Part shown: piece by piece, positions 62,054 through 64,000 of the stretch | Layout of the letters: each line of letters opens with the position of its first letter | Numbering within the stretch: the stretch's first letter is position 1 | Source: Limosilactobacillus mucosae DSM 13345 | GTDB lineage: Bacteria > Bacillota > Bacilli > Lactobacillales > Lactobacillaceae | Direction of reading: 5' to 3' | DNA: 64,000 nt | Assembly: GCF_001436025.1 (NCBI RefSeq) | Contig: NZ_AZEQ01000001.1 | Location: forward strand, 62,001-126,000 | Position numbers and translations under genes: made by a program | The notes under the pieces: model-generated | The model's input: only the letters and a program-made list of their open reading frames with translations | Databases searched by the model: none | Told to the model about the DNA's origin: nothing

Positions 62054-62806
62054 ATGAAAAAAGTAAAGCTGAATAACGTTGTTTTGGGCGATGGAAGTCC
62101 CAAGATTGCCGTTCCGATTGTGGCCACGGAACAAGCGGCAATCATTGAGCAGGCAAAAACGGTTTTAGCCGCTCAGCCGGATGTCATCGAATGGCGGATT
62201 GATTTTTTGGCTAGCGTTTTAGATCCAGAAAAACTAAAGACGGCTGCTCTCGACCTAAGACAAACGTTGGGTGAGACGCCGCTTTTGACTACGTTTCGCA
62301 CGGCTAAGGAAGGCGGCAATCTAGCCGTTGATGATGAGACGTATTTTCAAATTGTACGCCTGGTAGTTGAAAATGAACTGACGACGGCCATTGATGTTGA
62401 GTTATTTCATCCAAAAGAAGGCGTTATGCGAATCGTTAAGTTGGCTCATGATCATGGCATCAAGGTAATCATGAGCAGTCATGACTTTAAGCAGACGCCA
62501 ACTGACTGTGAAATCTACTATCGACTTCATAAAATGGCTGATCTGGGAGCTGATGTCGCCAAGATTGCCGTGATGCCTCAAAATCCTGCTGATGTTTTGA
62601 CGCTGCTGTCGGCCACTCACCAGGCCAATGAAAAACTGGACCTGCCTTTGATTACCATGGCAATGGGAGATTTAGGCAAGGTAACGCGGATTGCCGGTGC
62701 AGTTTTTGGATCGGCGTTGACGTTTGGCACGGTTGGTACGGCTTCAGCGCCTGGTCAGCTGAGCATTGCTGATTTAAGGCAGGCTTTAGCCAATCTAAGA
62801 ATTTAA
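62054..62806 (+). CDS. aroD: 3-dehydroquinate dehydratase, type I
   Basis: Interconverts 3-dehydroquinate and 3-dehydroshikimate through a Schiff base. 250 residues: Lys170 in DVAKIAVMP forms the imine and His143 in MSSHDFKQTP is the general base, the same numbers as in the Salmonella enzyme; EWRIDFL and TFRTAKEGG are other family blocks. It begins with no gap after aroE. Together the pair covers two adjacent steps between dehydroquinate and shikimate. Confidence 0.94.
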   Translation: MKKVKLNNVVLGDGSPKIAVPIVATEQAAIIEQAKTVLAAQPDVIEWRIDFLASVLDPEKLKTAALDLRQTLGETPLLTTFRTAKEGGNLAVDDETYFQIVRLVVENELTTAIDVELFHPKEGVMRIVKLAHDHGIKVIMSSHDFKQTPTDCEIYYRLHKMADLGADVAKIAVMPQNPADVLTLLSATHQANEKLDLPLITMAMGDLGKVTRIAGAVFGSALTFGTVGTASAPGQLSIADLRQALANLRI

Positions 62807-62812
62807 TTCATT

Positions 62813-62856
62813 AGGCATTCTGGAAGCCATTGGTCGCTTCAAGAGTGCCTTTTATT
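62813..62856 (+). terminator. Terminator after aroD
   Basis: A 15-base stem, 62813-62827 with 62836-62850 (one G-U, one mismatch), then TTTTATTT. Confidence 0.82.
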
Positions 62857-62897
62857 TAGATGAAAAAGACTTCAAAATTAAAAGACACGCCCGGGTA

Positions 62898-62906
62898 TGA
62901 TACAAT
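62898..62906 (+). promoter_or_regulatory. Extended -10 promoter of rapZ-yvcK
   Basis: TGaTACAAT, about 34 bases before the rapZ start, with a weak -35 (TTAAAA). Confidence 0.65.
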
Positions 62907-62939
62907 GGAAAGCGTATTTTGAATAGAGGTGACAGCTCC

Positions 62940-63809
62940 GTGGCAAAACCACTGCAAGTCGTGATCATTACAGGGATGAGCGGTGCCGGTAAGACGGTTG
63001 CCGTTCAAAGCTTTGAGGATCTTGGCTACTTTGTAATTGATAACATGCTGCCGAATCTGGCGGAAAAATTTGCCGACGTGATCCAAAACGCTGCCGAATT
63101 TGACAAAATGGCAATGGTAATGGATTCGCGCTCACAGGAATTTTATGATCAGATTCTACCCTGCATTCAGCGCTTAAAGAGTCGTACTGATCTGCAGGTT
63201 GAGATTTTATTTTTGGATGCCAGCGATGTTGAGCTGGTTTCGCGCTATAAAGAGACGCGCCGCTCACATCCATTATCGCGGCAAGGCGGTGTCTTAGAAG
63301 GAATCCAAAAAGAACGGACATTATTGAGTGATTTAAAGAGTCAGGCCGATGTCGTGATTGATACGACCGAGCTGACGCCGCGCAATCTACGCTTAAGAAT
63401 TGATGATTACTTTGGCGATGGCCAGACCAGCAGTTTTTTTGTTGAGGTGATGTCATTTGGCTTTAAGTACGGCTTGCCATTGGATGCTGATATCGTTATG
63501 GATGCCCGCTTTCTGCCCAACCCTTTCTACTTGCCCGAGCTTAAGCATCTAACCGGCAATGATAAGCCAGTACAGGATTATGTCATGCAGAGTCAGCTGG
63601 CTAAAGATTTCTACTCACACTTAAAGGCTTTGCTGAAGGTTGCTTTGCCAGGCTATATCCAAGAGGGTAAGAGCAGCTTGACGATCGCGATTGGCTGTAC
63701 GGGTGGGCAGCATCGTTCGGTGACGATTGCCAACCTGTTAAATCAAGATCTGCGCAAAGGCGGCTATACGGTCAATCTGCATCATCGCGATGTTGATAAG
63801 GCAAAATAA
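62940..63809 (+). CDS. rapZ: RapZ/YvcJ family nucleotide-binding protein
   Basis: P-loop protein that hydrolyses nucleotides; in E. coli it directs GlmZ RNA decay and so controls glucosamine-6-phosphate synthesis, while in Bacillus YvcJ affects competence. 289 residues: Walker A TGMSGAGKTVA, FLDASDVELVSRYKETRRSHPL, FGFKYGLPLDADIVMDARFLPNP, and the C-terminal IGCTGGQHRSV. The start is GTG 62940, 7 bases after AGAGGTGA. It precedes yvcK, as in nearly all Firmicutes. Confidence 0.95.
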   Translation: MAKPLQVVIITGMSGAGKTVAVQSFEDLGYFVIDNMLPNLAEKFADVIQNAAEFDKMAMVMDSRSQEFYDQILPCIQRLKSRTDLQVEILFLDASDVELVSRYKETRRSHPLSRQGGVLEGIQKERTLLSDLKSQADVVIDTTELTPRNLRLRIDDYFGDGQTSSFFVEVMSFGFKYGLPLDADIVMDARFLPNPFYLPELKHLTGNDKPVQDYVMQSQLAKDFYSHLKALLKVALPGYIQEGKSSLTIAIGCTGGQHRSVTIANLLNQDLRKGGYTVNLHHRDVDKAK

Positions 63810-63822
63810 GGAGGTATTTGAA

Positions 63823-64000
63823 TGATCCATAAACCTAAAATCGTAATGATTGGCGGCGGGACGGGACTTCCTGAGATTCTGCATGGCCTTAGGGATAAAG
63901 ACGTTGATGTAACGGCAATCGTGACGGTAGCTGATGATGGCGGCTCCTCAGGAATTTTGCGTAACTATGTCAACGTGGTGCCACCTGGTGATATCCGTAA
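63823..64000 (+). CDS. yvcK: YvcK/GlmR-like gluconeogenesis factor (3' end outside window)
   Basis: Only the first 59 codons are visible: [35 protein letters not shown] and VVPPGDIR, the N-terminal nucleotide-sugar-binding block of YvcK/CofD-like proteins. In Bacillus this protein binds UDP-GlcNAc and stimulates GlmS, supporting envelope growth on gluconeogenic carbon. AAGGAGG lies 8 bases before the ATG. It follows rapZ by 13 bases; whiA is expected next but lies outside the window. Confidence 0.93.

Overview
The window is a chromosomal backbone segment from a low-to-moderate GC Gram-positive bacterium, almost certainly a member of the Lactobacillaceae (genus not determined). The evidence is the gene order fabZ-fabT-fabH-acpP-fabD-fabG-fabF-accB-fabZ-accC-accD-accA-fabI, the run comFA-comFC-hpf-secA-prfB-pspC-yvlD-hprK-lgt-gpsA-galU-trxB, the pair uvrB-uvrA followed by rapZ-yvcK, Firmicute-type operators (CIRCE, CtsR, FabT, BirA, LexA, cre), purine-rich AAAGGAGG ribosome sites and frequent TTG/GTG starts. 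I see no insertion sequence, prophage, CRISPR array, tRNA or rRNA.

Region 1 (1-6680): polyphosphate metabolism (ppk cut by the window edge, ppx), galE, then the t6A operon tsaB-rimI-tsaD. Region 2 (6689-16740): a complete type II fatty acid synthesis operon with two fabZ copies, its own MarR-type regulator FabT and FabT palindromes at two promoters. Region 3 (16844-24667): pyruvate carboxylase and an aminotransferase (pyruvate to oxaloacetate to aspartate), then bioY-birA-CHY zinc finger gene behind a BirA-type operator; both acetyl-CoA carboxylase (AccB) and pyruvate carboxylase need the biotin that BioY and BirA supply. A ketopantoate reductase-like gene follows.

Region 4 (24696-29851): ABC-F protein (minus strand), redox repressor Rex and groES-groEL, the latter carrying both CtsR and CIRCE boxes. 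Region 5 (29935-36430): two APC transporters (one KimA-like), a small membrane protein, a MarR-MFS efflux pair with a clear palindromic operator, and a YigZ-family gene. Region 6 (36502-48824): competence genes comFA-comFC, a roughly 290-nt structured leader that I interpret as a raiA-type RNA upstream of hpf, secA, prfB with an intact +1 programmed frameshift, an envelope/carbon-control cluster (pspC, yvlD, hprK, lgt, gpsA), galU and trxB.

Region 7 (48828-55968): an L-2-hydroxyisocaproate dehydrogenase-like gene (minus), a Cof-type HAD phosphatase, phosphoglucomutase, a YfbR-like HD protein, two tandem paralogous genes of unknown family (minus), a small membrane protein and a HAD-fold protein without its catalytic aspartates. 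Region 8 (56009-64000): LexA-box-controlled uvrB-uvrA, an aroE-aroD pair, rapZ and the start of yvcK.

The least explained parts are the structured RNA before hpf, the tandem unknown paralogues at 53274-54853, and the apparently inactive HAD protein at 55239-55934. All family assignments are from reading the sequence and memory of the families; no search was run.
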